16,674 nt of DNA, taken from assembly GCA_002345825.1 (NCBI GenBank), contig DDWD01000075.1, forward strand, positions 1-16,674, in the 5' to 3' direction. Below the pieces are notes generated by a model. The model saw only the letters and a list, made by a program, of their open reading frames with translations, made no database searches and was not told where the DNA came from. Of this stretch, positions 1 to 6,927 are shown in pieces. Made by a program: the position numbers and the translations under genes. Source of the stretch: Bacteroidales bacterium UBA2295. GTDB taxonomy: Bacteria > Bacteroidota > Bacteroidia > Bacteroidales > Tenuifilaceae. Position 1 is the first letter of the stretch. Every line of letters starts with the position of its first letter.

Positions 1-235
1 TATCATCTGCCGAAATTTTAGCATCGGCAATGGCCTGCTCAGCAGCTTTGGTGGCAAAATCGGCGGTAGTTTCGTCAATTCCACGCAAATGGGCAATATG
101 ACGTTTATAAATACCCAGCTTAGCCTCAGTTTTCTCGTGATCGAACTCTATCCCAGCCAAACGCTTGAGGTCTAGATTATCGATAGGCTCGCCTGGTGAA
201 TAAACTCCTGTTCCTGATATTTTTACGGGTAACAT
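1..235 (-). CDS. FabH-like 3-oxoacyl-ACP synthase III, N-terminal part (runs off left edge)
   Basis: The ATG is at 233-235 (reverse strand) and 78 codons are visible before the window ends. The N-terminus begins MLPVKISGTGVYSP and is followed by LGIYKRHIAHLRGIDETT, which fits the first strand and the 'GI..R.I' region of ketoacyl-ACP synthase III (thiolase fold, FabH family). Family members condense an acyl-CoA with malonyl-ACP to start fatty acid synthesis, but the fold also covers other acyl-CoA condensing enzymes. The catalytic Cys-His-Asn residues lie outside the window, so the exact reaction cannot be read. It is the last visible gene of a same-strand cluster of acyl-CoA enzymes, 150 bp downstream of the CoA-transferase. 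No Shine-Dalgarno is seen; an AATC microsatellite lies directly upstream of the start. Confidence 0.8.
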   Translation of the reverse strand, partial: MLPVKISGTGVYSPGEPIDNLDLKRLAGIEFDHEKTEAKLGIYKRHIAHLRGIDETTADFATKAAEQAIADAKISADD

Positions 236-237
236 CT

Positions 238-293
238 TTGATTGATTGATTGATTGATTTATTTATTGGTTGATTGGTTGATTGGTTGGTTGA
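238..293. repeat. AATC/TTGA microsatellite before the FabH-like start codon
   Basis: On the plus strand TTGA occurs five times in tandem (238-257). It is followed by degenerate TTTA/TTGG/TTGATTGG copies to about 293. On the reverse (coding) strand this is a run of AATC and AACC units that ends two bases before the ATG of the FabH-like gene. The tract therefore occupies the whole ribosome-loading region and could change length by strand slippage. Confidence 0.85.
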
Positions 294-305
294 ATGTTTA
301 ATGGC

Positions 306-382
306 TACCGATTACCGATTACCGACTACCGACTACCGATTACCGACTACCGATTACCGACTACCGACTACCGATTACCGAC
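306..382. repeat. 11-copy heptanucleotide tandem repeat (TACCGAT / TACCGAC)
   Basis: Eleven perfect-length 7-bp units fill 306-382. Each is TACCGA plus T or C at the last base, in the order T T C C T C T C C T C. Only that position varies. The array lies in the gap between the CoA-transferase stop (386-388) and the FabH-like gene, ending three bases from the stop codon. It resembles the short tandem heptamer repeats known from intergenic regions of several bacterial phyla. It has no long unit and no spacers, so it is not a CRISPR array. Confidence 0.95.
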
Positions 383-385
383 ATA

Positions 386-1696
386 TTAGACATACCCCAT
401 CTTCTCTGCCTTCTCGGTTAATTCCGCCCTAAAATCGGGATGAGCAATGGAGATTAAAGCCTTGGTTCTTTCCCTAACAGTTAATCCGGTAAGCCTAACA
501 GCGCCAAATTCCGTTACAACCCAGTCGGTATTGCTACGATGGAGTGTTACTGCAGTACCCTCGGGAAGTACAGGAACGATGGTCGAAATCTTTCCCTTTT
601 GAGCGGTTGATCGGCAAGCAATTATCGATTTTCCCAAACCATCGAACCCCTCAACCGCACCCACGGCCGTATCGGTCTGTCCACCTGTTCCGGAGTACTG
701 GTTTATGCCAATGGATTCGCTGGCCACCTGTCCAGTAAAATCGACCATTATGCAGGTGTTTATGGAAACCATTTTGGAGTTATTCTTCACAATGCAAGGG
801 TCGTTCACGTACTTGCCACGCAAAAATTCTACCGCTGGATTGTTGTGTAGCCATTGGTACATCTTTTCGGAGCCCATAGCAAAAGTGCAGATGAACTTAT
901 CCTTGTGAAAAGCCTTCTGCTTATTGGTGATTACACCCATCTCGTAAAGTTCCACCATCGAGTCCACCAGCATTTCGGTGTGTACACCCAAATCCTTCTT
1001 ATCTCGAAGCGATAGGGCTGCCGCATTGGGTATTTCGCCAATACCAAGCTGAATGGTTGACCCATCGTCAACCAGCTGGGCAATATTATTACCAATCTTC
1101 ATTGCCACCTCATCGGGTTCGGGCGATGGAAGGGTTGGTGGGGTTTGGGAGTACTCCACAAAGTAGTCAACATCATCAATATGCACGTGCGTATCGCCAA
1201 AGGTGCGGGGTAGCTTATCGTTCACCTCGAGCACCGTAATTTCGGCTGCCTCAAGAATATCTTTCTCGTAAGTTACTCCCAGCGAAAGCGATACGAATCC
1301 CTTCTCATCGGGCGGAGTACAAGTACCAAAAAACATATGCGGTTTGCGTACCTTGAGCCTGTCGGTTGCTGCCCTGTGGAGCATATTGGGTACAAAAGTA
1401 ACCGTTCCGGCGCCCTCCTTTATTGCTTGACGTGAGCCAGGTGCGTGAAACCAGCTGCACAGTTCAAAGTGTCCCTTCATCTCGGGTTTCATATAAAAAT
1501 CGTATGGTTTTAGGGTAAGCACGGAAAAAACCTGAACATTCTTCACCTTATCTTTTACAAGATGAAATTTGCTCATACAACCCAGTGGTTCGGAAGCGCA
1601 CTGAGCCACTATTACATCGGTATTGCTTTTCAACAGCTTTACGGCTTGCTCAATTGATATTAATTTGGCCTTATACTCGGGAGAATAATCCTTCAT
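386..1696 (-). CDS. Acetyl-CoA hydrolase/transferase family: acyl-CoA:acetate CoA-transferase (4-hydroxybutyrate/butyrate CoA-transferase type)
   Basis: This 436-residue protein has the length and motifs of the Cat1/Cat2/AbfT family, which moves CoA between short-chain acyl-CoAs and acetate in the cytoplasm. Visible landmarks are QLGIGEIPNA (216-225), a Glu in GVHTEML (E241) at the place of the covalent active-site glutamate of butyryl- and 4-hydroxybutyryl-CoA transferases, and GTGGQTD (336-342) of the C-terminal domain. The start ATG is 12 bp after the symporter stop, so the two are almost certainly co-transcribed. With the thiolase and dehydrogenase upstream, a likely substrate is 3-hydroxybutyryl-CoA or acetoacetyl-CoA, but the sequence alone does not separate this from butyrate, 4-hydroxybutyrate or propionate. 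Simple acetyl-CoA hydrolase or succinate:acetate transferase activity is the alternative. Confidence 0.9.
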   Translation of the reverse strand: MKDYSPEYKAKLISIEQAVKLLKSNTDVIVAQCASEPLGCMSKFHLVKDKVKNVQVFSVLTLKPYDFYMKPEMKGHFELCSWFHAPGSRQAIKEGAGTVTFVPNMLHRAATDRLKVRKPHMFFGTCTPPDEKGFVSLSLGVTYEKDILEAAEITVLEVNDKLPRTFGDTHVHIDDVDYFVEYSQTPPTLPSPEPDEVAMKIGNNIAQLVDDGSTIQLGIGEIPNAAALSLRDKKDLGVHTEMLVDSMVELYEMGVITNKQKAFHKDKFICTFAMGSEKMYQWLHNNPAVEFLRGKYVNDPCIVKNNSKMVSINTCIMVDFTGQVASESIGINQYSGTGGQTDTAVGAVEGFDGLGKSIIACRSTAQKGKISTIVPVLPEGTAVTLHRSNTDWVVTEFGAVRLTGLTVRERTKALISIAHPDFRAELTEKAEKMGYV

Positions 1697-1708
1697 ATCT
1701 AATTGTTT

Positions 1709-3259
1709 TTATGCTGATTTAGCTTTTATTCTATCGATTTGGTAGAGGGTTAGCCCAACAAGTGCCGATAGCACAATGGCAGATGCTGCTGCAATGGCCG
1801 GATTGTGAACCGTTCCCACGAAGTACTTATTAAAGTAGCCTAAACTTGCAATTTCGTTGCTAACCAAATAGGGCAAACCGTAGTACACCCCAAAATGAGT
1901 AGCAAATGCTGTAATTGAAGCCCATAGTGGAGCTTTAAGGCTAACGCTCTTTCCGAAAATGCCAAGAACAATTGGTATAAAAATAATTGAGAAATAGGCG
2001 TAAACACCATTCTGCGCAAAAATTGCTACGCTTAGGTTTGGCGATATTAGCTGCTGTCGCGATAGGATAAATGCAAACACAGCCAAAGCAACAATAGCCA
2101 ACCTGTTTATACGAATATAACTTTTATCGCTGTTTATTCTTTTACCAAATAGTGGGTTAATAATGTCATTAGTAATACTGGTGCTAAGCGATTGAATAAG
2201 CCCCTCAAGGGTCGACATACCAGCGCTTATCAGCCCAAGAATAACAAACAGACCTACTAGCAACGCCAACCATCCCTTGGAAAAGATATGGATAACGTAA
2301 GTTGGAATAATACTATCGTTACCCAACTTTGCACCATTCACCATAAGATCGGGAAACTCGATACGAGCATAAAGGCCAGCAATTACTACCGAGAAGAAAA
2401 GTGCCTCAACAATAACCGCAACTACCAAAAATCTATTCACATCGCTCTCCTTTTTAAGCAAAAGAGATTTTGTGATGATATGGGGCTGGCAAACCACTGC
2501 TGCGCCAATAATTACTTGGGCAAGGATAATTTCCCAAAAATCTCGAAATAGCGGACTTCCCTCATTTGTCGATTTCACCAATACTGGATCGATAGATTTT
2601 AAGGTCTCAAAAAAGCCTGTTAATCCGTTTCCAAAATGCTTATAACCAGAGGCCAGCAGAATTATTGCCACAATAACCATCACCCCAGCCTGAATGGCAT
2701 TGGTGTACACCATCGAGTTTGCTCCACCAAACATCATATACCCAAACACAAAGATGATTATTGCTGCCAGAGTATATATCTCGTTTGTATTAAGCGCGCT
2801 GGCAAAAACCTTGGTAAGGGCAACCAGTATCAAAACGATAAAGGTGATAAGCAAAACCGACAGGAATGCAATGAATAGCGAGTAGCCGTTGCTATTATAT
2901 CGTTTTCCAATCCAGCTGGCTAGCGACACAGCGCTAACGGATTCTCCATACTTTCGGAAACTCTTGGTGAGCACAACCAGCGAGATCATTGAGGCCAGCG
3001 GAAAGAATAATCCAAACGATAAAACCCCGCTAACCCCATACAATGCAATTAGGCCTGGGTTAATGATAAAAGTGGCTGCACTTGTCATTGCAGCAGCTAA
3101 CGACATACCAACAAATGCTGGCGAAAAGTTAATGCTACCCACTGCGTAATCCTTCATACTTTTGGTACCCATAGCACCCCTTATCACAAAATACAAAACT
3201 GCCGATGCGTAAAGGGCTATCAGTATCCAAGTACCTAAAACTTGTGCGTTTGTTGCCAT
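1709..3259 (-). CDS. Sodium/solute symporter, SSS family
   Basis: A 516-residue, very hydrophobic protein with about 13 predicted membrane segments, typical of the solute:sodium symporter family (LeuT fold). The segment GLISAGMSTLEG (342-353) followed by SLSTSITNDI matches the family's TM8 motif, where a Ser-Thr pair (here S349, T350) helps bind Na+. The loop NSMVYTNAIQAGVM (181-194) is also family-typical. Substrates in this family range over acetate and other monocarboxylates, proline, sugars and iodide, and cannot be assigned from sequence. Its position between an acyl-CoA dehydrogenase-type SDR and a CoA-transferase suggests a short-chain organic acid. No signal peptide is expected. The stop is 12 bp before the next gene; upstream is a 104-bp gap with heptad repeats. 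Confidence 0.9.
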   Translation of the reverse strand: MATNAQVLGTWILIALYASAVLYFVIRGAMGTKSMKDYAVGSINFSPAFVGMSLAAAMTSAATFIINPGLIALYGVSGVLSFGLFFPLASMISLVVLTKSFRKYGESVSAVSLASWIGKRYNSNGYSLFIAFLSVLLITFIVLILVALTKVFASALNTNEIYTLAAIIIFVFGYMMFGGANSMVYTNAIQAGVMVIVAIILLASGYKHFGNGLTGFFETLKSIDPVLVKSTNEGSPLFRDFWEIILAQVIIGAAVVCQPHIITKSLLLKKESDVNRFLVVAVIVEALFFSVVIAGLYARIEFPDLMVNGAKLGNDSIIPTYVIHIFSKGWLALLVGLFVILGLISAGMSTLEGLIQSLSTSITNDIINPLFGKRINSDKSYIRINRLAIVALAVFAFILSRQQLISPNLSVAIFAQNGVYAYFSIIFIPIVLGIFGKSVSLKAPLWASITAFATHFGVYYGLPYLVSNEIASLGYFNKYFVGTVHNPAIAAASAIVLSALVGLTLYQIDRIKAKSA

Positions 3260-3299
3260 TTTTCTATGTTAAATCATTATAAATACTATCTCATTTGTA

Positions 3300-3327
3300 T
3301 TGGCAATTTGCAATTACCAGTTGGCAA
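3300..3327. repeat. Degenerate heptad repeat in the SDR-symporter gap
   Basis: Four consecutive 7-bp units, TTGGCAA, TTTGCAA, TTACCAG and TTGGCAA, are in register without gaps. They share a TTnnCAA/G pattern. The gap between the dehydrogenase and the symporter (3260-3363) holds nothing else that can be named with confidence; a 5-bp stem hairpin at 3330-3344 is too weak to call a terminator. Confidence 0.55.
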
Positions 3328-3363
3328 AACAAGCAAACTGCTTGCGAAGGTTTAATTGAATAA

Positions 3364-4107
3364 TTAAATGGTTATTCCGCCGTCAACACTAAGCGTTGTG
3401 CCATTGATATAGGCAGCCTCATCGCTAGCAAGGAAAAGGTATGCCGATGCAATCTCTTCGGGCATACCCAAACGACCAACGGGCACCTTTGCCTCCATAA
3501 CTTTAAGCACATCCTCGGGCATTTTCTTCACCATTTCGGTGGCGATAAAACCAGGTGCAACAGCGTTAACAGTAACCCCCTTGCGACCCAACTCGCGAGC
3601 CATGGTTTTGGTCATACCAATAACACCAGCCTTAGTGGCTACGTAGTTGGTTTGGCCAAAGTTTCCGTAAAGCGCCACAACCGATGATGTATTAATAATT
3701 CTACCATAACCCTTCTCAACCATATAGCCGCTAACGCACTTAGCACAGTTGAAAACGCCAGTTAAATTTACATCAATTACCTGTTGCCACTGCTCGGGAG
3801 TCATCTTTTTAAGTGATGCATCGCGAGTAATACCAGCGTTGTTTATTAGGATATCTACCTTGCCAAATTCCTCAACAGCTCTCTTAGTGGCATTCTCTAC
3901 CTCCTCAAAAATTGCCGTGTTAACCTTGAAAAATGAGGCTTTACCTCCATTTGACACTATTTCGGAAGCGGTTTCGTTTCCCTTCGCCTCGTTCATATCC
4001 CAAATAATTACTGTGGCTCCCTCTTTTGCAAATAGATTAGCCCCTGCTTTTCCTAAGCCATCGGCTCCACCTGTAATAATAGCTACTTTATTCTCAAGTC
4101 TTTTCAT
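3364..4107 (-). CDS. Short-chain dehydrogenase/reductase, 3-hydroxyacyl-CoA (acetoacetyl-CoA reductase / FabG) type, predicted NAD(H)-dependent
   Basis: A 247-residue classical SDR. Visible features are the nucleotide-binding TGGADGLG (12-19), NNAG (89-92), N114, and the catalytic S142, Y155 and K159 (NYVATK). The sequence through FGQTNY, PGFIATEMV and GRLGMPEEIA is close to PhaB and FabG, which interconvert acetoacetyl and (R)-3-hydroxybutyryl thioesters. The second beta strand ends in Asp (IIWD, D37), the residue that usually selects NAD(H) over NADP(H) in SDRs. This fits fermentative or oxidative 3-hydroxybutyryl-CoA metabolism better than fatty acid synthesis. It lies between a thiolase (upstream) and a symporter (downstream). 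Plain FabG function in fatty acid synthesis is the alternative. The start is the only Met directly before KRLENKVAIITG. Confidence 0.9.
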   Translation of the reverse strand: MKRLENKVAIITGGADGLGKAGANLFAKEGATVIIWDMNEAKGNETASEIVSNGGKASFFKVNTAIFEEVENATKRAVEEFGKVDILINNAGITRDASLKKMTPEQWQQVIDVNLTGVFNCAKCVSGYMVEKGYGRIINTSSVVALYGNFGQTNYVATKAGVIGMTKTMARELGRKGVTVNAVAPGFIATEMVKKMPEDVLKVMEAKVPVGRLGMPEEIASAYLFLASDEAAYINGTTLSVDGGITI

Positions 4108-4130
4108 ATTTGTAATTTTTTGTTTATTGA

Positions 4131-4145
4131 TCTGCCAAAGGCAGA
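4131..4145. other. Perfect 6-bp stem hairpin upstream of the dehydrogenase
   Basis: TCTGCC-AAA-GGCAGA is a perfect inverted repeat with a 3-base loop, 23 bp upstream of the dehydrogenase start on the reverse strand. No T-run follows on that strand, so it is probably not a terminator. It could be an operator or a 5' mRNA structure; function is unknown. Confidence 0.5.
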
Positions 4146-4167
4146 CAAATTGATTATTTGTTCACTA

Positions 4168-4188
4168 ATTACTGATTACTGATTACAG
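4168..4188. repeat. Three-copy heptamer repeat (ATTACTG) in the thiolase-SDR gap
   Basis: ATTACTG, ATTACTG and ATTACAG are in tandem. The unit differs from the ATTACCG permutation of the array at 306-382 by one base. A second, weaker 7-bp periodicity follows at about 4205-4225 (TTTACAT, TTCACAT, TTACTCC). The gap spans 4108-4231. Confidence 0.7.
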
Positions 4189-4231
4189 CCTTCATTCTCC
4201 CACCTTTACATTTCACATTTACTCCCTCATC

Positions 4232-5413
4232 CTATAGATTCTCAACGATCAATGCCGTTCCCTGTCCGCCTCCTATGCAAAGGGTTGCTAGCCCAGTGGT
4301 TACATTGCGTCGTTTCATCTCGTAAATCAACGTTGTTAATATACGGGCGCCCGATGCACCAATGGGATGACCAAGGGCAATGGCTCCGCCATTCACGTTA
4401 ACTATCTCGGGATTTAGTTTAAGATCACGAACCACGGCTAATGATTGGGCGGCAAACGCCTCGTTGGCTTCAATAAGTTCAATATCCTCTATCTTCATTT
4501 TTGCTTTTAGCAAAGCGGCACGCGTAGCGGGAACTGGCCCGTAACCCATAATTTTTGGATCGAGGGCTGCATTTCCGTATGATACAATCTTAGCCAAAGG
4601 CTTTAATCCTAATGCTTTTGCCTTTTCGGCCGACATCACAACCAGCATCGAAGCACCATCGTTTATACCCGATGCATTGCCAGCGGTTACAGTTCCATCC
4701 TTTTTAAATGCAGGACGAAGTTTGGCAAGTTTATCGATTGTTAAACCATGCTTTGGAAACTCGTCATCGGCAAAGATTATTGGATCGGCCTTACGCTGCG
4801 GAATTTCAACGGGTACTATCTCATCCTTAAATTTTCCGGCCTTTTGAGCGGCCTCTGTCTTGTTCTGGCTTTTAACCGCAAACTCATCCTGCTCGCCGCG
4901 AGTAATCTCCCACTGTTCGGCAATATTCTCGGCAGTAATGCCCATATGGTAATTGTTGAATGCATCGGTAAGGCCATCGAGAATCATCGAATCAACAATC
5001 TCACCATGCCCCATTCTGTAACCGCTCCGGGCTTTAGGTAAAAGGTAAGGAGCATTGGTCATGCTCTCCGTTCCCCCAGCAAGCACAGCATCGGCATCGC
5101 CAAGCATAATTGCCTGAGCGGCAAGCGCAACAGAGCGCAAACCCGACCCGCACAGATGGTTAATAGCCATTGCTGGGCTTGTTTCAGGAACTCCTGCATT
5201 CACAGAAATTTGCCTCGATATATTCTGGCCTAATCCAGCAGAAAGGATATTTCCAATTATGGTTTCGTTAATCTCCGAGGGAGTAATTCCTGCTCTTTTT
5301 ATGGCCTCCTTAGCAGCTATTACACCAAGGTCGATAGCAGAAAAACCAGAAAGGCTGCCGCCAAAACTTCCTATCGGGGTACGTGCTGCAGATACAATTA
5401 CAACTTCTTTCAT
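4232..5413 (-). CDS. atoB: Acetyl-CoA C-acetyltransferase (short-chain thiolase)
   Basis: A full-length thiolase of 393 residues. The acyl-accepting nucleophile is C88 in NHLCGSG, the catalytic His is H349 in ALGHPIG, and the acid/base Cys is C379 in LCIGGG. NEAF (317-320) and HMGITAE (156-162) are also present; the Met after His (M157) is typical of short-chain, acetoacetyl-CoA-specific enzymes. It condenses two acetyl-CoA to acetoacetyl-CoA or cleaves the latter. It is the first gene of the left cluster, followed after 124 bp by the dehydrogenase, so the pair makes or breaks 3-hydroxybutyryl-CoA. No confident TAnnTTTG promoter was found upstream. A slightly longer-chain specificity (beta-ketoadipyl-like) cannot be excluded but the motifs favour acetoacetyl-CoA. 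Confidence 0.95.
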   Translation of the reverse strand: MKEVVIVSAARTPIGSFGGSLSGFSAIDLGVIAAKEAIKRAGITPSEINETIIGNILSAGLGQNISRQISVNAGVPETSPAMAINHLCGSGLRSVALAAQAIMLGDADAVLAGGTESMTNAPYLLPKARSGYRMGHGEIVDSMILDGLTDAFNNYHMGITAENIAEQWEITRGEQDEFAVKSQNKTEAAQKAGKFKDEIVPVEIPQRKADPIIFADDEFPKHGLTIDKLAKLRPAFKKDGTVTAGNASGINDGASMLVVMSAEKAKALGLKPLAKIVSYGNAALDPKIMGYGPVPATRAALLKAKMKIEDIELIEANEAFAAQSLAVVRDLKLNPEIVNVNGGAIALGHPIGASGARILTTLIYEMKRRNVTTGLATLCIGGGQGTALIVENL

Positions 5414-5706
5414 AATGCGTATTGGTTTTATTTATCACGAAGAAAAGCATTATGAAAGGCCGACTTAATACCTTTTTACAAATATCAAAGGTTGACCTAA
5501 CATTAAGGTGTCGTTATAAATCTCCATTAATCACTATATTTCAAACACATAAAACATATCACCACAGGGTTGACAAATTTTGTTATGCCGCTCTATTAAA
5601 TGCTATAAAAGATCTTGTGCTCCTCCACTCTGTTAACTAAAAGCAAAAAAAGGATTAGATGCTTAAAAAAACATCTAACCCTTTTGCCGAAAAATATACT
5701 AATTCC
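5414..5706. other. Intergenic region upstream of the thiolase
   Basis: This 293-bp gap carries the terminator of the dehydrogenase homologue at its right end (5645-5687) and must hold the promoter of the left cluster. The best -7 like octamer on the reverse strand (GATATTTG, near 5479-5486) has no matching -33 TTTG at the right distance, so no promoter is claimed. Reading frames crossing it do not look coding. Confidence 0.5.
5645..5687 (-). terminator. Intrinsic terminator of the saccharopine dehydrogenase homologue
   Basis: On the reverse strand, GGGTTAGATG and CATCTAATCC form a 10-bp stem (one G-T pair) around a T-rich loop. It is preceded by an A-run and followed by seven T. It lies about 20 bp past the stop codon of the gene ending at 5707. 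Confidence 0.88.
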
Positions 5707-6927
5707 CTACTCTTTCCCCTCTAAATAATCCTGCAAATATTGATATAAATCGGTTAACTTCCCATCCTTAACAATGGTAGCACGTTTTACAACCCCATCC
5801 TCATCGCTTCCGAGGAAATGAGGAACAACAGTATTTACCAAAATCTTACCAAAATACTCGCTGGCATCGCGTGGTAGCTCTCCCGGCAGGTTATCGATAG
5901 TCATCATGGTTACATTTTTCTCTCCAGAAAAAGGTGGCACTTCATTATCAAGTTCAATGCTGTAATCGTAAAATGGGTCAGCAATGGTTGTTGCCCGCAG
6001 TGTTGTGGGGATGGGACCTGGAATATCGCAGCTAACATCTGCTATTACCTTAATGCTAAAGCCAGGAGCGCTCATATCTTCCTTTCTAAAGAAAATTGGT
6101 GATCTGAAATCCCAAAAGTGGCACGCCACAAATAGATCGGTAACCTTAGTGTAGGGAACAAATGTTGATATGTGATCCATAGGATTAGTAAGCCAGTGCT
6201 GCCAGTCGAATGGTTTCCCATCCTTACGCTGAGCATAATGCCAAGGATCGAGGCGGCACACCACGGGCTCATCGAACTGTTTGGTGAGATACTCCTCTGG
6301 CTCAACTTCCTTTACTCCGAGGGTTTTGAAAATTTCCAACGCACCCCCAGCCACACGACCACCACCCGTTATTAAAATCCTGGCCGAATGGAGTTTGATT
6401 TTCTTTAACACACCAACAAGTTCCATATAATCGTGACAATCCTTGGCGCGGGGTAGTTCGAACTGGCCAGTTCGTTGGCCATAGGCAATTAAACCATTGT
6501 AAGCTCCCACAACACCAGCCCAATGGCCAAAGGCCACAAGTCGCTCCCCTTTAGGGTTGGTCAGGTATTCATGATCGAGCAGGGTTACCCCTTTGTCAGC
6601 AATAGCCTGTATAAGTTTTCGGTTATGAGGTTGCTTTTTGGCGACGTGTGCGAAAAACAGATAGGATTTACCGGGCAGTAAGGCTTCAATTTTCACCTCC
6701 TTTACCCCTATCAGCAAGTCGCAATCACTCACATCCTCCTGTAGAGGTATACCTGCCTCAACATACTCAGAATCGGAAAAACAGCGCAGCTCACTAGGTT
6801 GAGCAACAATCTGCACCTGAGGGTACATTCCCTTTAGTTCTTTAGCTTGTGCCGGTGGAATGGCCACCCTTTTATCGGGTGGAGTTTTGGTCTCGCGGAG
6901 CAATCCTATTTTAAAAGTCTTATCCAT
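5707..6927 (-). CDS. LYS1-type saccharopine dehydrogenase homologue (alanine dehydrogenase/PNT N-terminal domain family)
   Basis: With the ATG at 6925-6927 the protein has 406 residues; an in-frame TTG at 6945 would add six residues (MKFIII) but precedes the conserved first strand less naturally. The order of motifs matches yeast LYS1, the NAD-dependent, lysine-forming saccharopine dehydrogenase: PPDKRVAIPP (R20), IGVKE (K76) and FFAH (H94) at the places of the catalytic Lys and His, LLDHEYL, AFGHWAGVVGA, a Rossmann GGGRVAGG (188-195), and DNLPGELPRDASEYF near the C-terminus. The enzyme would interconvert saccharopine with lysine and 2-oxoglutarate. Many bacterial members are only annotated as NAD(P)-dependent oxidoreductases. 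No other lysine gene is nearby, so the substrate is uncertain. It is divergent from the oxidoreductase gene and ends at its own terminator, so it is probably monocistronic. Confidence 0.78.
   Translation of the reverse strand: MDKTFKIGLLRETKTPPDKRVAIPPAQAKELKGMYPQVQIVAQPSELRCFSDSEYVEAGIPLQEDVSDCDLLIGVKEVKIEALLPGKSYLFFAHVAKKQPHNRKLIQAIADKGVTLLDHEYLTNPKGERLVAFGHWAGVVGAYNGLIAYGQRTGQFELPRAKDCHDYMELVGVLKKIKLHSARILITGGGRVAGGALEIFKTLGVKEVEPEEYLTKQFDEPVVCRLDPWHYAQRKDGKPFDWQHWLTNPMDHISTFVPYTKVTDLFVACHFWDFRSPIFFRKEDMSAPGFSIKVIADVSCDIPGPIPTTLRATTIADPFYDYSIELDNEVPPFSGEKNVTMMTIDNLPGELPRDASEYFGKILVNTVVPHFLGSDEDGVVKRATIVKDGKLTDLYQYLQDYLEGKE

Noticed and set aside
306..382. CRISPR array
   Set aside because: The unit is 7 bp with no spacers; it is a plain tandem repeat.
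3330..3344. Hairpin CAAGC-AAACT-GCTTG as a terminator after the dehydrogenase
   Set aside because: The stem is only 5 bp and is followed by just four T on the reverse strand.
386..5413. Polyhydroxybutyrate synthesis operon
   Set aside because: Thiolase and a PhaB-like SDR are present but no PHB synthase, phasin or depolymerase is in the window; a symporter and CoA-transferase fit free acid exchange better.
5422..5640. Small plus-strand reading frame of 72 codons upstream of the thiolase
   Set aside because: No recognisable motif, unusual composition, no promoter, and it overlaps the expected promoter region of the reverse-strand operon.
5707..6927. Alanine dehydrogenase or transhydrogenase alpha subunit
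   Set aside because: The N-terminal fold is shared, but the C-terminal DNLPGELPRDASEYF and AFGHWAGVVGA segments match the LYS1 branch.
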